Assembly (NCBI RefSeq): GCF_963259705.1
Contig: NC_081842.1
Coordinates: 37,289,796-37,353,795, forward strand
From: Myotis daubentonii
Taxonomy: Eukaryota > Chordata > Mammalia > Chiroptera > Vespertilionidae
Length of the DNA stretch: 64,000 nucleotides
Direction: 5' to 3'
In this document: positions 44,400 through 56,640 of the stretch, one piece after another
Position numbering within the stretch: position 1 is the first letter of the stretch
How the letters are laid out: the number at the start of each line of letters is the position of its first letter
Translations under genes and position numbers: made by a program
The notes under the pieces: generated by a model
Seen by the model: only the letters and a program-made list of their open reading frames with translations
What the model was told of the DNA's origin: nothing
The model's database searches: none

Positions 44400-44657
44400 C
44401 ACTAGCTGGTTTTCTTCAGTGGATTCGAGCGTCAGCCTGTGGACCAAAGGGTCCCAGGTTCGATTCCGGTCAAGGCCAAGTACCTCAGTTGCAGGCTCCT
44501 CCCTGGCTCGGGCCCTGGTAGGGGCTTGTGCAGGAGGCAACTAATTGAGGTGTTTCTCTCACATTGATGTTTCTCTCTGTCTTTCCCTTTTCCACTCTAC
44601 CTAAAAATCAATGGAAAAATATCCTTGGGTGAGGATTAACAAAAAAAAAAAAAAAAA
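44400..44657 (+). mobile_element. Ves SINE, long-tail variant
   Basis: Head 'agctggttttcttcagtgg', B-box 'ggttcgattccgg', and the longer tail ending 'cttgggtgaggattaac' plus A run, as in the SINE at 24,568. Flanking duplication is short and uncertain. Confidence 0.85.
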
Positions 44658-46019
44658 TGGGGGGAAAAAGTCATCTTCCAAATAATAATACCAAGACTTC
44701 TTATCCCCACACCTCCACTCCAAACACCCAATATCTCAAATTGTCCTAGATATTTTCACCAGTAACCAGGAGCAGATGTTGTCCCAGCTCACCCTGACAA
44801 TGTTACCATGACCTACCTACCCCTATTTCTTCCAACTCTGACCCTCCTCTATCTTCTAACTCTGTCTCATTACCACTTATCATTAAATGAAAATCTCATG
44901 CCACTGCCAACCTACACTCAACAGTAAAAATACAGGAAGTACAGGATGTTCGCATGCTAGAATGTGGGTAGTAGTAGATCAGAAGTCAGAATTAAGAGTC
45001 AACCTAGGCCACAGAACCACGTGTACCGGGTACAGTAATGGCTGGTTTAAAGAGACAAAAGGCATGGAGTGTACATGCTCTGAGCCCTTTAATCCAAATC
45101 AGGATTAAAAGTCCGGCAAAAATGACATTATCAGTATCAGGTAAAGGCCAGGGTTCTAATGGGGTGGGAGGGACCCAAAAGGAAATAAACTAGAAAGACT
45201 ATATGAGTGTCAGGGAACACGTGGACAAGTCAAATTAAACTGGTCAAAGTCTCTGTTTCTTTTAACTTAGGTTTTGAGCATATTCATTGTCTCTGCAGAC
45301 TCCAAAAGCTGTACAGCAGGATGCTGGGTTATCAAGCGGACCCTCACAATTCTTACAGTACGAACACAATGACTCCAAGGGTCAATGAATTTGTAAAAAA
45401 GGATGAATCCCTTTTCTAATGTTGTATATTTGAATCACCCTGCATGTTTTTAAACAAAAAATAAGAGTACTAAAAATGTGTACCCCGTATTAAAGCAAAT
45501 ATCATTCTGAAAACTTTCAGTATTTTTGCACATAGACACATCCTGTGTTATATCATAGTATTTCTTAGTGAGAGTCCAAGTCAAAGTTTGCATAGTGTGT
45601 AACATGCCTATTTAAAATGACTGATCTGTCCATAAGCAGTACCCACTGAGAGCAGAGTAGTGTCTGATCTCCCAAAGACTGGATAAAGGAGCCAAGATTC
45701 CGTTCCAGAAAGCAAGAAGACTATTTTCTAAGAAAGGAAGCAACCTTTTTTCCTTGAAACATACCAAGATATGACCAAATTCAACATAAAATATTACTGT
45801 AAGACAGCATATGTATCAGAATAACAAAGCTCCACAGTACATAGTATCATTTCAGAGTGAGCAATAAAAGCTCAGTCACCAAATGTGGCGTCTTAGCCCT
45901 CTAACTTGGGAATTCTAACCATCCCATTCTCTGCAGTTGCCACAAGAAGCCATGACAGGTTTACAGGAGGGGTGTCACTTTTCTGCCTGTCTCTACAGCT
46001 GTTCCTCCTGCAGCTAACA
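44658..46019. other. Unclassified DNA, no gene supported
   Basis: The 70-codon plus frame at 45,207-45,419 includes a plausible splice acceptor ('cattgtctctgcag' at about 45,285-45,298), but I cannot match it to a protein and see no matching donor, so it is not called as an exon. Confidence 0.35.
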
Positions 46020-46750
46020 AAGCACCAAGCAGTAGCGCTTCCTTTGTGCCAGGCCCTGCAATAACTTGCTTTACATGCATCCACCTTTCAATCCCCACAA
46101 ATGCTTTATGAAGAAAAGTACTAATTACCCTTTACTCCCATTTTTCAGAGTGGAAACCAATTGGAATCTATACTAATAAAAGGGTAATATGCTAATTAGA
46201 CCATGAGACCTTCCAGACGTTCTTCTGGACAAAGCCATGGTGGCAGGGCTGTTAGGGGGGGATCAGGCCAGGATGGGAGGGCAGTTGGGGGTGATCAGGC
46301 CAGCAGGGGCAGCAGTTGGGGGCGAGCAGCCTGGTGGGGGGGCAGTTGGGGGCGATCAGGCCAGCAAGGGGGGGGCAGTTGGGGGTGAGCAGGCCAGCAG
46401 GCAGAGTGGTTAGGGGCGATCAGGCAGGCAGGCAGGTGAGCAGTTAGGAGCCAGCGGTCCTGGATTGCGAGAGGGATGTCCAGCTGCCAGTCCTGGATTG
46501 CAAGAGGGATATCCTAAACCAGCAGTCGGACATCCCCCGAGGGGTCCCAGATTGGAGAGGGTGCAGGCCGGGCTGAGGGACACCCCTCCACCCTCCCCCG
46601 CTCCCGTGTATGAATTTTTTCACCGGGCCGCTAGTGGTTATTCAATTTCCCAGAGCCATATAACAAATTAATAAATAGGGGTGACAGGATTCAAATAAGG
46701 TATGCCTGCTTCAGAGGTGAGCTCTTTACCACATTAACACCCTACAGTCA
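46020..46750 (-). repeat. MIR SINE split by a Helitron
   Basis: Left part 'tgtgccaggccctgcaataac' to 'cccatttttcagagtggaaac', right part 'aatttcccagagccatataac' to 'gacaggattcaaataagg': a minus-strand MIR with the Helitron at 46,167-46,634 inside it. Confidence 0.65.
46167..46634 (+). mobile_element. HeliBat-type Helitron with tandem repeats
   Basis: Starts TCTATACTAATAAAAGGG after host A (46,166) and ends TTCACCGGGCCGCTAG before T (46,635). At 46,246-46,445 it has five or more units of about 36 bp built on 'gcagttgggggcgatcaggcc'. Confidence 0.92.
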
Positions 46751-49700
46751 GGGCTACTGCCAAAGATCAGGCACAGACCCTACCTCATCCTCTTAGCTCT
46801 AAAAAGAGGCACTGCTCTCAGGAAACACAAGTGTCAGGTCAGAGCAGAATTAAATGCACACAAAAACAGTGCTACCTTTCTCTGAGGTTGTTCCAGCTTA
46901 AGTTAAAAGTAATAAGCACAACTAGAAGGCAACCCTTTGGGTAAACTAAACAGCCAATGTACAATTACAAGTGACACCCACTGCAACCAAAAATGAAATC
47001 AAAGTCTAATGTTATGTCTCCTTGGAGTCAATAATACATAATCATGTTAGGATCCATGCAATGTCAGAATATATGGTTCCACAAATCCCATTTTATTAAG
47101 GATTATCATAATTATTAAAATCAACTGCTAAACTATGAGCACTCCAATTTCCACCTAATTTCCAAATCTTTGGCAAAACAACACTTTGAAATCAGGCACC
47201 ACATTACTTCTACACAACCAAAATCTTTTCAAGTTTGCAATGAATTAATTTCTAATGATCAACCTTGGATAGGATTCAAAAATCACCAGTCACTATCACT
47301 AAATACTTTTACTGGTCTGATGACTCAATCATGAAACAAAACCAAAACTTATCATCATACTGGCTCTAATTCTGCCAACAAATTTTAGAAATAAAAATAA
47401 CTGCATGCAGGATATACACAGTTCCAGCTCTTTTAAAAACTGACTAAAAAGCATGAGAGAAATTAACATAGTTTCTCTTCTTTTGACTATCCAGAGTGAA
47501 AGGAATAGAAAAGATTAAGAATTCTTAATTGGAAGCTTTGATTTTTCACATTCATTCTTTTTTGAAATGGTAAAACACAAAATTCAAACAGTTCAAAAGA
47601 TTATGCATAAAAATAAGCTTCTCCCACATCTTACCCCCTGATCTCCCCACCCCAACCCCGCCCCCAAAACCACTCTTAGAAGTCACTGGTACATCTTTCT
47701 GGAGACATCTTAAACACGTAAGACAAGCATGCGTACACATCATATCATGTGTGTGTCCTTTCCACTCCTCTCCCCCTTTCTAAGCTAAAATGGCAACAGA
47801 CTACACATGATCTCTTGCCTCCTTGTTTTTTTCATTTAAAGGTATCTTTGAGAAGACTCTATACAAAAAACCTAACAAGAAAGTCATAAACATCAAATTG
47901 AAACAAACCTGTAAAAGACCAATTCACTTGACACAAAACATCTCTCACCAGGTAATAAAACTGGTGACCTCTGCTGGCAGGACATAAGAAAGTCCAAAGA
48001 CAAAAAATAATTCTGGGAGGGTCTGTTAGTTTTTGCACAAGAACAGAAAAACTAAATAGAAAAACTATTTCCCTGACACAGTAACAGACTGCACTCCTAA
48101 CCTGTATATGATCTCACAAATGTACATTGCTTACTAAGAAAACCAGAGAAAGGTGACATAGATAAAATACATCGCTTTAGTGGAGGAAAAAATTTTTAAG
48201 TATATAGCATATTACATTTTTATATAAACAGGTGCCAAAGAACATTGCCACAGCTACAAACAACACCTAAAAATTTACACACGTACGATAAATTTTATAC
48301 CATAATGGGATAATTATGTAGAAATACAGAAAATACGAGGTTATGGAAAATCATTCATTATCCCTATTACCTTATTTCAAAAACCCAAAGTATTGCCTTA
48401 CACTCTGAGTTAATGGCATCTGATAGCATCAAAATAGATATGGAACAAAATTAGTACACAATCAGCCTGTTCAAACGAAGGAGAAAGCATAAAACACCAC
48501 TCTCTAACCCATAAGTTTTGTTTTATTAGCAGTTGAAGGTAACCACCAAAATAGGCTATCACTAACTTCTCTAGCAAGGTGTCTGCTCATGCTAATATCA
48601 AGTACTTTCTATTATTCTACACAAGGCTGTAGATTTTTTTAGTCTTTAAAACCATAAATTAAGCAAATTTCCATGCAGATCTTCCTTTTAAAAATCACAT
48701 AAAATTAAGTGACAGAATTTGAGAATTTTAATACAGAAATTGGTTGAATGAGCAAACTTTAGTTACTAGTTCATGTGATCCTCTTAATTACTAGACGCTA
48801 AATCACTTACCCACATAACTAAAACCCACAGTTTTAACAAAAACTGATAAAAATTCATTTGCTTAATAGTGAACCCAAGTTAAAATTTAAAATGCTTTCT
48901 ATTATGCAAGTAGATAAGCAGTAAGAATAAAAACAGTCACTGATTATTTCATTATAATGTCTTATCGTTCAGTGTTAAAAAGGACTCAATGCAAAAAAAA
49001 AAAAGGTAGGAAAAAAAAAAAAGTTCTGGTACCACCTTTGTTCTAAGGCAAAATAAAGATATCAAGAAGTAGACTGAAATCTAGTTCCTAAATAGTAAAA
49101 ATTCTTCACTGTTTTTGTTTTAAAAAAGTTAAACATCTTTATCTTTAAAAAAAAGTTTGAGAATACAGAGTACCATTTCATAAGAATTATTCTATTAAGA
49201 TATTGGAATGACCTTCTTTGGCCTGTGCTCCTCATGTTTCTCTTCTGTGTTTTTTTTTTTGTTTTTTGGTTTTTTTTTTATTCTACCTCCTGAAAGAAAC
49301 TTTCACAGCTACAGAGGAAAACAGGTGGCAAGCCTCCAGCTTAAACATTCAATACCTACTCTTCCTCATTCATTCTTCAAACTATTCATTTCACACAAAT
49401 CTTTTCCTTAATCTGAATACTCTTTCTATGTTTACTGGAATTTAATTGTTGATCTTTCAGGATGACCCTTATGGTTTGATTATATCAATTCTGAGTTAGG
49501 AATCTAATCCCTCAGAAAGCAGGGTAATATCCAACTCATTTTGTTTGATGCAAATAAAAACCATGCTTTAAAAAACTTAGATTTTAGAACTCTAAACATT
49601 AAAAATTTCAGAAGGACATAAACAAATTGGCTGTGTTTCAAATAAATTACCCAGTTTTGTTTGTAACTACCAGTAATACGGCACAACCTTACCATAAAAT

Positions 49701-50278
49701 CCTACTGAAGGGAGATGGTCACAATGACATTCTTCTGGTAAATTAAACTCACTTACACAATATAATAGATACATCCTATGCTAAATGTTAAAACATTCAT
49801 AGCAATGGCTCAAATGGGACTCCAATGTGGTCAGAATGCTGTCACACATACTGAAAGCTAAAAATAAAATCTTATTTAGGCACCAAGAAAATAATAAGCA
49901 AAAAAGCCTGAGAGATTAAAAAAATACATAAAGTCCAAAATCTTAAGTTAAAACAGGCATAAAGATAACCAGATAAACCAACTTAGTGTGGCATGATTCC
50001 CAACTAGAGTAGGTTTTTCACCAATGTGGCTACCATTCTTGAACTAAGACAAAATTATTCATTTCCATTTCACTCTAAGTTTTCACTAGGTGTTTTCTTT
50101 TAATTCAAAATTAACAATTAAATGTTGACTACTGTGCACCTAAACCTTGAAGGCCTAATTCAAAAAGAAGTTTCTGCCATATCTACAGGACTGCCATTGT
50201 ATCTTAGCATTGGCCCTTGTAGAAACAATCCATTTAACATGAAGATGGTATGAGAGAAAGTCAAGAATTCTGCTAACA
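46751..50278. other. Long unclassified stretch, no gene seen
   Basis: AT-rich, without young transposons. A minus-strand L1M-like patch may lie at 47,560-47,760. Short A or T runs at 48,990-49,022 and 49,250-49,279. This could be conserved intron sequence, which only a comparison could show. Confidence 0.4.
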
Positions 50279-50470
50279 CCCTGGCCAATGTGGCTCAGTT
50301 GGTTGAACGTTGTCCCATGCACCAAGAGGTTGCAGGTTCATTCCTGGTGAGGGCACATACCTGGGGTTGCCAGCTCGATCCCCAGTAGGGGGCGTGCAGG
50401 AGGCAGCTGATCAATGTTCCTCTCTCCCTCTCCCTTCCTCTCTAAAATAATCAATAAAAACATTTTTTAA
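50279..50470 (+). mobile_element. Ves SINE, older variant
   Basis: 'ccctggccaatgtggctcagttggttg' region, 'gtgcaggaggcagctgatcaatg' and the pyrimidine tail are clear. Duplication not identified. Confidence 0.87.
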
Positions 50471-50559
50471 AATACTATAAAAGAAATACTATAAAAGGGA
50501 AAAGTCCAAGAAATATGATGTATAGTTGGCTAATATGATACATACTCATAAAACAATGA

Positions 50560-51064
50560 ATAATTATGAAGTTTGTGATAGTCAATAAATCAATGGAATC
50601 TCAGAGAAGAAATATCCTGAGTCAGAATGGCCAGAAAAATCTTCATCGAAGAAGTGGGACTGAAATCAGGCCATCCAGGGGACAAATGGAAGGAACAGCA
50701 TGCACAAAAGCAGCAGAGTAATGAGTATGGAAAACTGCAGTATTTGATAGGCAGGCAAGAATCCCAGTTGGAAAGGAGTGGGAAATTAAGCTGAATAGGT
50801 AGAATGGAGCCTTAAAAGCCAGACTGAAGCATATGAATGCAATCCAGTTGGCAAAGGGAAGCCATTATGGGTTCTCCAGCAGGGGAAGTGACATGATGAA
50901 GTCAGTATTTTAAATAAATTACACTGTCAGTAGTTACAGAAGATAGGATGAAGAAGAAAGGCTACTCAAAGCAACCTACTAGAAAATTAATGCAATAACC
51001 CAGACTGAAAACCATTCACTCATTCATTTTTTTCATTCACTCACTGAGAAGACAGTAGACTGCT
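50560..51064 (+). repeat. Ancient interspersed repeat, class not assigned
   Basis: Blocks such as 'ggaacagcatgcacaaaagc', 'ggaagccattatggg' and 'gggaagtgacatgatg' form a pattern common to an old mammal-wide repeat, also seen at 61,270-61,660. Confidence 0.45.
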
Positions 51065-51245
51065 AGTAAGAACACTAGCTATACCACAGACATGCTGGGC
51101 CTAACGCCACTTATCCCCTGAGCCTTGGTTTCTCCGCTTAAAAACCAGGGTATCACCCACTCAGATTGTCACAAGTACCTGTCAAAGCATCTGGGTAGTC
51201 CTGACTCATAGAACTCCAACAGTAGTTAGCATTATCGCTGAATTA
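51065..51245 (+). repeat. MIR SINE remnant
   Basis: 'ccctgagccttggtttctcc' and the following block match MIR on the plus strand. Confidence 0.5.
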
Positions 51246-51829
51246 AGAATAGTAAAAAATGGGAAGTGAAAATAAGACAAGGCTCACAGATATTTCAGAG
51301 GAACAGAACTTCCAAGGAGAACTGTCTTGACAGCAGCTGAAATATGGAACAAGAACACAGATGAAAGGTCAAGGCTGGAGAAACAATAACCCACTTGAAG
51401 TAATCACTCCAATCAAAAAAAGCAGATCCTCGGTACTACCGAATACGGCACTGAAAAACAAACAAAATTTTTAAAATTGGAAAATATTTAAAATGGTACA
51501 AGTGGATTTAAAAAGTCCAAGCCCAAGTGACAGAACAGCAACAAAGGCATGCAAAAGATGCACCACTGTCCCTACACCAACCACATAATTTGATATTATT
51601 AAAATCCAATCAAATTCTTCAAGGTAGGCCTTAATCACAACTTATAGTAAATAAATTAAGCCAAACTTATTTCAAATACTTTGACAAGGAACTCAGGAAA
51701 TAAAGCTGCCAAATGCTTTCTATGACATTATGCTTCCACTGAAAACAAGTAACAAGCAAATAAAATGTAATACAAAGAAGCAAACTTCAAATCCAAACCC
51801 ATCACCATCATCCCAAACACCTTACATTT
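51246..51829. other. Unclassified DNA, no gene seen
   Basis: Nothing recognised. Confidence 0.35.
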
Positions 51830-52030
51830 CCATGATGCTTGCTGTATGTCAAGTACTGTTCTCAGCACCTTACACATACACTTCTCTCAATCCTCTGAAC
51901 TCTACAAAGTCGACTGTCCCCATGAGGAGGAAACTGAGTACAGCAGGAGTTACGCCCCGCGGTCACATGTAGTATGGGAGAGTGCCAGGGTTTGAACCCA
52001 GGCAGTTGGCCTCCAGGACCTCTGATGGAA
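51830..52030 (-). repeat. MIR SINE remnant
   Basis: 'gtcaagtactgttctcagcacc', 'catgaggaggaaactgag' and 'gggtttgaacccaggcagt' in order, minus strand. Confidence 0.75.
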
Positions 52031-52439
52031 TCACTATATTACACAAGATACGGATGTTTCTTATTCAAGGAATATGTACTCTGAGGGTACTTTTATTTGC
52101 TTTTCCTTCTTAATTATAGGCATGGAACCACATTTTCTTATTTCTGCAGGTCTGCAGGCAGTAGTACTTGGAGAGGCCCTTCACCACAGTCAACCTTAAG
52201 ATAGAATATACAGCAGTTGACAAGATTGTATCTTACTAAACAGTTCTGGAGATTTAAACACAATGATGTTTGAATCCCATGAATTTCATTTGTCCCTGCA
52301 ATCACTTGACCCTGTTAGTAGAGACACACAACTAAAGAAATATAAACCTGGTTAGAAACACTAGTTTTTGCAAGGATATCTAGAGAAAAGACAAGACAGC
52401 TGGAAAGACTCGGTGCAGCCACAGCCGTCTAGAAAGAAC

Positions 52440-52590
52440 ATGATGGATAAGGTGGACTGCAGTGCATCATTTCATCATTTTGAGGCCTTGGACAAGTGAA
52501 TTAACTTCTCTGCACTTCTATTTCATAGTCCACGAAAAAAGCCCAATACTACCCATCTCAAGATTAGCCTGAGGTATAAATGGCACAGAA
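52440..52590 (+). repeat. MIR SINE remnant
   Basis: 'ccttggacaagtgaattaac' and 'ttctctgcacttctatttcat' match MIR on the plus strand. Confidence 0.5.
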
Positions 52591-54958
52591 AGCATCTCTC
52601 TCACCTTTCCTAGAGCACAGCCCCAGCAGAGTCCCTTTCCTCTGGCTCTTCTTAACAGGGCAATTCATTGTATTCTTACTAGCCCAATCCCAGAGGTGGT
52701 GAATAGGAAACTTCTCCAACAACAGCTTTCACACAGCTTTTTTTACTCTATTTTTTAATTTTTTTTTAAATTCAAGTTTTTGTTGGTGATAGAGCAGGAG
52801 ATACCACCATGGTGGTCTCCAAGCTGGACCATACTCTTATTAATTCTTTATTACATAGCCCTGAGGGCCTACCTCTTCTGTTTTATGGGAGTGCATAAAT
52901 GTCTCCATGTTAGCTGCTCTCTTTTTTTGCATTTCATACTGTAAATGTTATTTGTGAAAAGAGTCAAATTCACTTGTATTAGAAAAATACAAAGTCCCAG
53001 ACATGTCAATATTTAGCCATCTCTCTCCCCTGACTTACCACCATCCTCATTCCACTCAATTCTTTTTATATAAATACAGAAACTGAACAAACCCAACAAA
53101 TTATTTCTATGAACTTCATCAAAATGTGTCCAGTCAGAAATAATGCTGTAGTAAATTGTGGGAGGATTCCTTTGTCAGCTACTCATTTGACAAGACTGTG
53201 CTTATATTTCACTGCAACATACAAACATGTCTTTATTCAACAGGTTGCTGTTCAAAAAGTCCATTAGTTCACATCTTTTTTCATTAGTAGCCCCTACGTT
53301 TATATGAAGGTTCTACCCTTCCTGCACATTAGCTTGAAGGCTCCCAGCACACAGGAAGCAGTTATTTCTTGTTCTCCTGGTAAGCAAGCATCATGGTAAT
53401 CATGATAAACCTTAATTAGATGTTGAGAACACAAGCAACAGAAAGATTTCTGGGCACACGTAAAAAGTTCATTTAAAATGCTGAACACTTCCTTGAAGCA
53501 CCCAATGCAAAAATACAACCTCCACCAAGGGCCACTTCAATTACAATGTGTCTCCATCACTTGTAACCAAACGTCCCTCCATTAACTAATGGTGAGCTAA
53601 GCAACAATTTTTAAGCCAGGAACGAGTCCCTTAATTAAGTTCCTTCATAGTAAGGAAAACTTTTTCCATGTAAACATTGTTTTCACCCCAGTACAGTTTA
53701 GTGCTTTCCCCTATGGGTTTGATTCTAACTACTCAAATAGCAAAAACAGTAGTTATTTATGGATTTAATGGTTGTGATTACATGCATCAGACAATGCATG
53801 ATAAAAAGAACTGGAAAATATTATATTCAAAACAAGCAAGAAAACCTCAATTTAAGAGGGAGAAGTATACACAACGCATCCCCCACCTAACCACTCTCAG
53901 CCACATTTTCTATGTGCCGCCCCTCCTCCACAGGTAGATAAATGCTCACTATGGCTAGAACCCTCACTGATAATTTCCGAAGCTTGCTTGCCATGAACTC
54001 CCATGATACAACCCAACATACACACAGTCTTCATGGAGACAGAGCTGCTCCATTTCCCTAGACTATCAACTTAATAAAACGGTGAGAACATACAGTCCCA
54101 GGAAGTCAGGATTACTAAAATACACCAATGTAGCACTGGCCTGATTCAACAAAAATGGAAATGAACCACACACACTGGGATAGCCAAAAAGTGACTCGCT
54201 GCATCTTCAATGTGTAGCGAGGATATTTGTCTTAGGTGAGTGGCTGAAAACACCACCAGGTGTCTTCTATTTCCCAATGGGATAAAAGAGTCTTTAGGAA
54301 AAAAGAGGGAAGGAAGATCATGATTTCAGTACATGGGGGGAGGGGCGGACAGACCATGTAGACTAAAAATAGCCCACAATTCACCCGCCGTGGTTTATTC
54401 ACACGCTTGTTTAGATCCACATAAAGTTCTTGTCTGGAAAACAGGGAAACCAATAGTAAACTTCCCTAAGTCCGCTGTAAATCACGGAGGCACCAAAGCT
54501 GTTCACCTTGGTGCCTGCCCAGCCCATGGTGGGAAGGAAACTCCAGACACTGAGCAAACCTAGTTTTCAACTAGGTTCCAACCCTGGTCACTGACGATCA
54601 CCAAATTGCTTTAGGGACGGTCACTAGACAGCCGAACAGGAGCCTTTTTAAGGAGCCACTACGACCCACATTTTACAAGAAACACACCATGTTCACAGCC
54701 TACAATCTCATCTCGGTGGCCACTGCAAAGTGATGCCTGTTTTCAGCAAATTAGGAACTTCCCCAAATACGGGACCTGCTGGCACATGCACCGCTTCCCT
54801 CGAGCTGCCGCTGAAGATTAATATTTCACTGAAATAAAAGTCAGTTTCTGCTCAGAAACGGACATCGGTTGCAAAGAGGAAGTTACCCAGAAACCACCCT
54901 CACAACGTGGCCTGCACACTGTCACCAAAGAACGCGCCTCTGCGCCACCCCAAACTTA
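52591..54958. other. Single-copy-looking DNA next to a CpG island
   Basis: No young repeat interrupts this 2.4 kb. A near-perfect palindrome (ACCACCATGGTGGT) lies at about 52,805-52,818. The 72-codon minus frame at 53,300-53,518 is not recognised. If the gene reads leftward this is the start of its first intron. Confidence 0.4.
54363..54372. promoter_or_regulatory. Perfect MEF2 motif
   Basis: CTAAAAATAG, an exact match to the MEF2 consensus YTAWWWWTAR, about 700 bp from the CpG island. Confidence 0.45.
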
Positions 54959-54959
54959 C

Positions 54960-55300
54960 CAGGAAGCCGGCAATAACTTTGCCAATGCTACACTTCTGAA
55001 CCCAACTTCAAAGTGACTCCAAAGGCCCCCTTCGGACGAGAAAAAAGCACCAAGTTCCGAATCAGCACGTCCTCCAGGGCGGCCGCGCGCCCCTCCCCCG
55101 CCGGCGCCCCCGCCCGGACCGCGGCCCCAACAGCCGCCGCCGCCGCCGCCGGCCCCGCGCGCTCGGCCCGGGTCTCAGCGCCGGGGCCGGGGCGGCGGAC
55201 GCGCCCCAGGGGGGCAGCAGACTCCCATCGCCGCCGGAGCGCCGACCCAACACCGTGCCCCCGACAGAGCCCGCTCCTCCGCTAAAAATAGGCTCCCAAG
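54960..55300 (-). other. Possible alternative first exon (minus strand)
   Basis: On the minus strand 'ggcttcctG' at 54,960 is followed by GTAAGTTTG, a perfect splice donor. The sequence before it runs back into the CpG island, so this may be a 5' non-coding exon. The 5' limit given is a guess. Gene not identified. Confidence 0.35.
55282..55291. promoter_or_regulatory. Perfect MEF2 motif in CpG island
   Basis: CTAAAAATAG again, an AT-rich MEF2 consensus standing out in GC-rich DNA, 920 bp from the one at 54,363. Confidence 0.45.
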
Positions 55301-55746
55301 GAGTCGGCCTCATGATGGCTCCTTGATCCAATTTGCTGCACATTCTTCCCTGAAAGCCTCCCCCCACACATACACACTCAAAGGGGGTGTCCGTGCACCG
55401 AGGCTGGACGAGGGGGAGCAGGCCGAGGTGCACATTTTCGGGGACAACAACATAATCAGGGTAAGGATCCCCCGAGACCAGGAAAGGGTCGGGGTTGGGC
55501 AGGCACGTGAGCATTTTCAAAGCAGCCTGCGAGGAAAAGGGGGGGGAGGGGACACCCGAAAAGCAGTCCCCTCCCCCACTCTCCCCCAGGCTGCCCAAAG
55601 GGCCAAGTTGAAAAATGCCTGCTCCGGTGGCGCCCCTTCCCCCGCGGCCCCGCGCCCCCCGGCCCCCTCCGCCCGCGCCACCCCCACCCCCACCCCACCC
55701 GGGCCCGCGGCCGCCCCCACCCCGGGGTCCGGCCCCCCGCGCTTAC

Positions 55747-56170
55747 CTGGAAACGGTGGCCTCCGACGCCGCTCCCCCCTCCCGGGAATGGAGGCGCAAG
55801 GAAATTCCCCTCCTCGCCGCCGCCGCCTCCAACCACCCCAAAATAACCCCTCCGGGGGGTGCGAGGCAATTATAACCCCGGCGAGCGGAGGGCGCGGGGG
55901 ATGGGCGCCGGGCGGGCGGGGGCGGGGAGCGCGGCGCGGGTCCCCAGGTGGCGAGCGGAGGTGCTCCCGCCGCGGGGGGAGGGGCGGGGGCGCACGCGGC
56001 CGGCGGCGGGGGGAGGCGGCGCGCGGGGGCAGGGCGAGCGGGGAGAGGAATTGAGGCAGAAGGGAAAAGCTGTTACTAAGGGAAAGAGCCAAACGGTTCG
56101 GAGCAGCCAACGGCTCAGACACTCCACACTGGGGAGCGCGGAGCGGGGACCAGCCAGGCAAAAATGAGCT
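55747..56170 (-). other. Possible first exon ending in consensus donor (minus strand)
   Basis: Minus strand 'gccaccgtttccAG' ends at 55,747 and GTAAGC starts at 55,746: CAG|GTAAG, a full-consensus donor, in the island core. The 5' end is unknown and 56,170 is arbitrary. The exon appears to be 5' UTR; no supported coding start is visible. Confidence 0.4.
55800..55809. promoter_or_regulatory. NF-kappaB-type motif
   Basis: GGAAATTCCC (minus: GGGAATTTCC), an exact kappa-B consensus, within 55 bp upstream of the donor at 55,746. Confidence 0.4.
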
Positions 56171-56180
56171 CGGGAGGCCC

Positions 56181-56202
56181 GCGGCGGCGGCGGCGGCGGC
56201 CG
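56181..56202. repeat. (CGG)n trinucleotide run
   Basis: About seven CGG units. Similar GCC run at 55,133-55,151 and GGC run at 56,286-56,300. Confidence 0.9.
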
Positions 56203-56640
56203 CGCAGCAAAACAAACCCGAGCGGCCTGCGCCGGGCGGGCGCGAGGGGGAGGGGCCGGCGGGGGAGGGGCGCCGCGGAGCGGGAGGCGGCGGCGGCGGC
56301 TCCGGGAGGGGGTGCAGGGGTCTCTGCCGGCCTCGCTCCTCTCCCTCCCGCCTGCCCCAGCGGCGCTGGGGCCGGGCGTGTGCGGCGCAGTCTTTTTAAA
56401 AATAAAAGAAAGACCCGCTGGCGCTCCGAGGCGCCTCCCGGCACTGGCCGCCCCTCCCCCTCCCCCGTGGGGGTGGGGAGGTTCGCGCCGCAGCCGGTGC
56501 AGCCGGTTCACTTGGCCGGGGAGGCGGGCGGGGCTCCCGCGGGTTCGGGGCAGCCTGTGGGTGCCGGGACCCGGTGCGCGGCCGCACGCACGCGGTGGGC
56601 ATGTGCTGGGAGCGGGCGCGGGCGGCGCGGGGACATGTGT

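Larger units (their letters stand above)
55060..56640. promoter_or_regulatory. CpG island, probable promoter of a leftward gene
   Basis: About 1.6 kb of very high GC with dense CpG, against an AT-rich and CpG-poor window. GC boxes (for example 'ggggcggggg' near 55,981), an E-box CACGTG at 55,504-55,509 and CGG/GCC runs are present. Two consensus donors on the minus strand (54,959 and 55,746) suggest transcription to the left. Long frames on both strands here are due to base composition and no start codon context or homology supports a protein. Confidence 0.85.

Noticed and set aside
45207..45419. 70-codon plus frame with a plausible splice acceptor
   Set aside because: No matching donor, no recognised protein, and it is opposite to the likely gene strand. 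A cross-species alignment would settle it.
53300..53518. Cys-rich 72-codon minus frame on the likely gene strand
   Set aside because: No consensus splice sites bracket it and I recognise no family; it may be chance or an old processed fragment.
55062..55598. 178-codon minus frame that crosses the possible first exon
   Set aside because: Tempting because it lies on the likely gene strand, but it runs through the proposed intron and does not resemble any protein I know.
55323..56054. 243-codon plus-strand frame in the CpG island
   Set aside because: Low-complexity Pro/Arg/Gly/Ala translation of GC-rich DNA where stops are rare; no domain, and equally long frames occur on the other strand.
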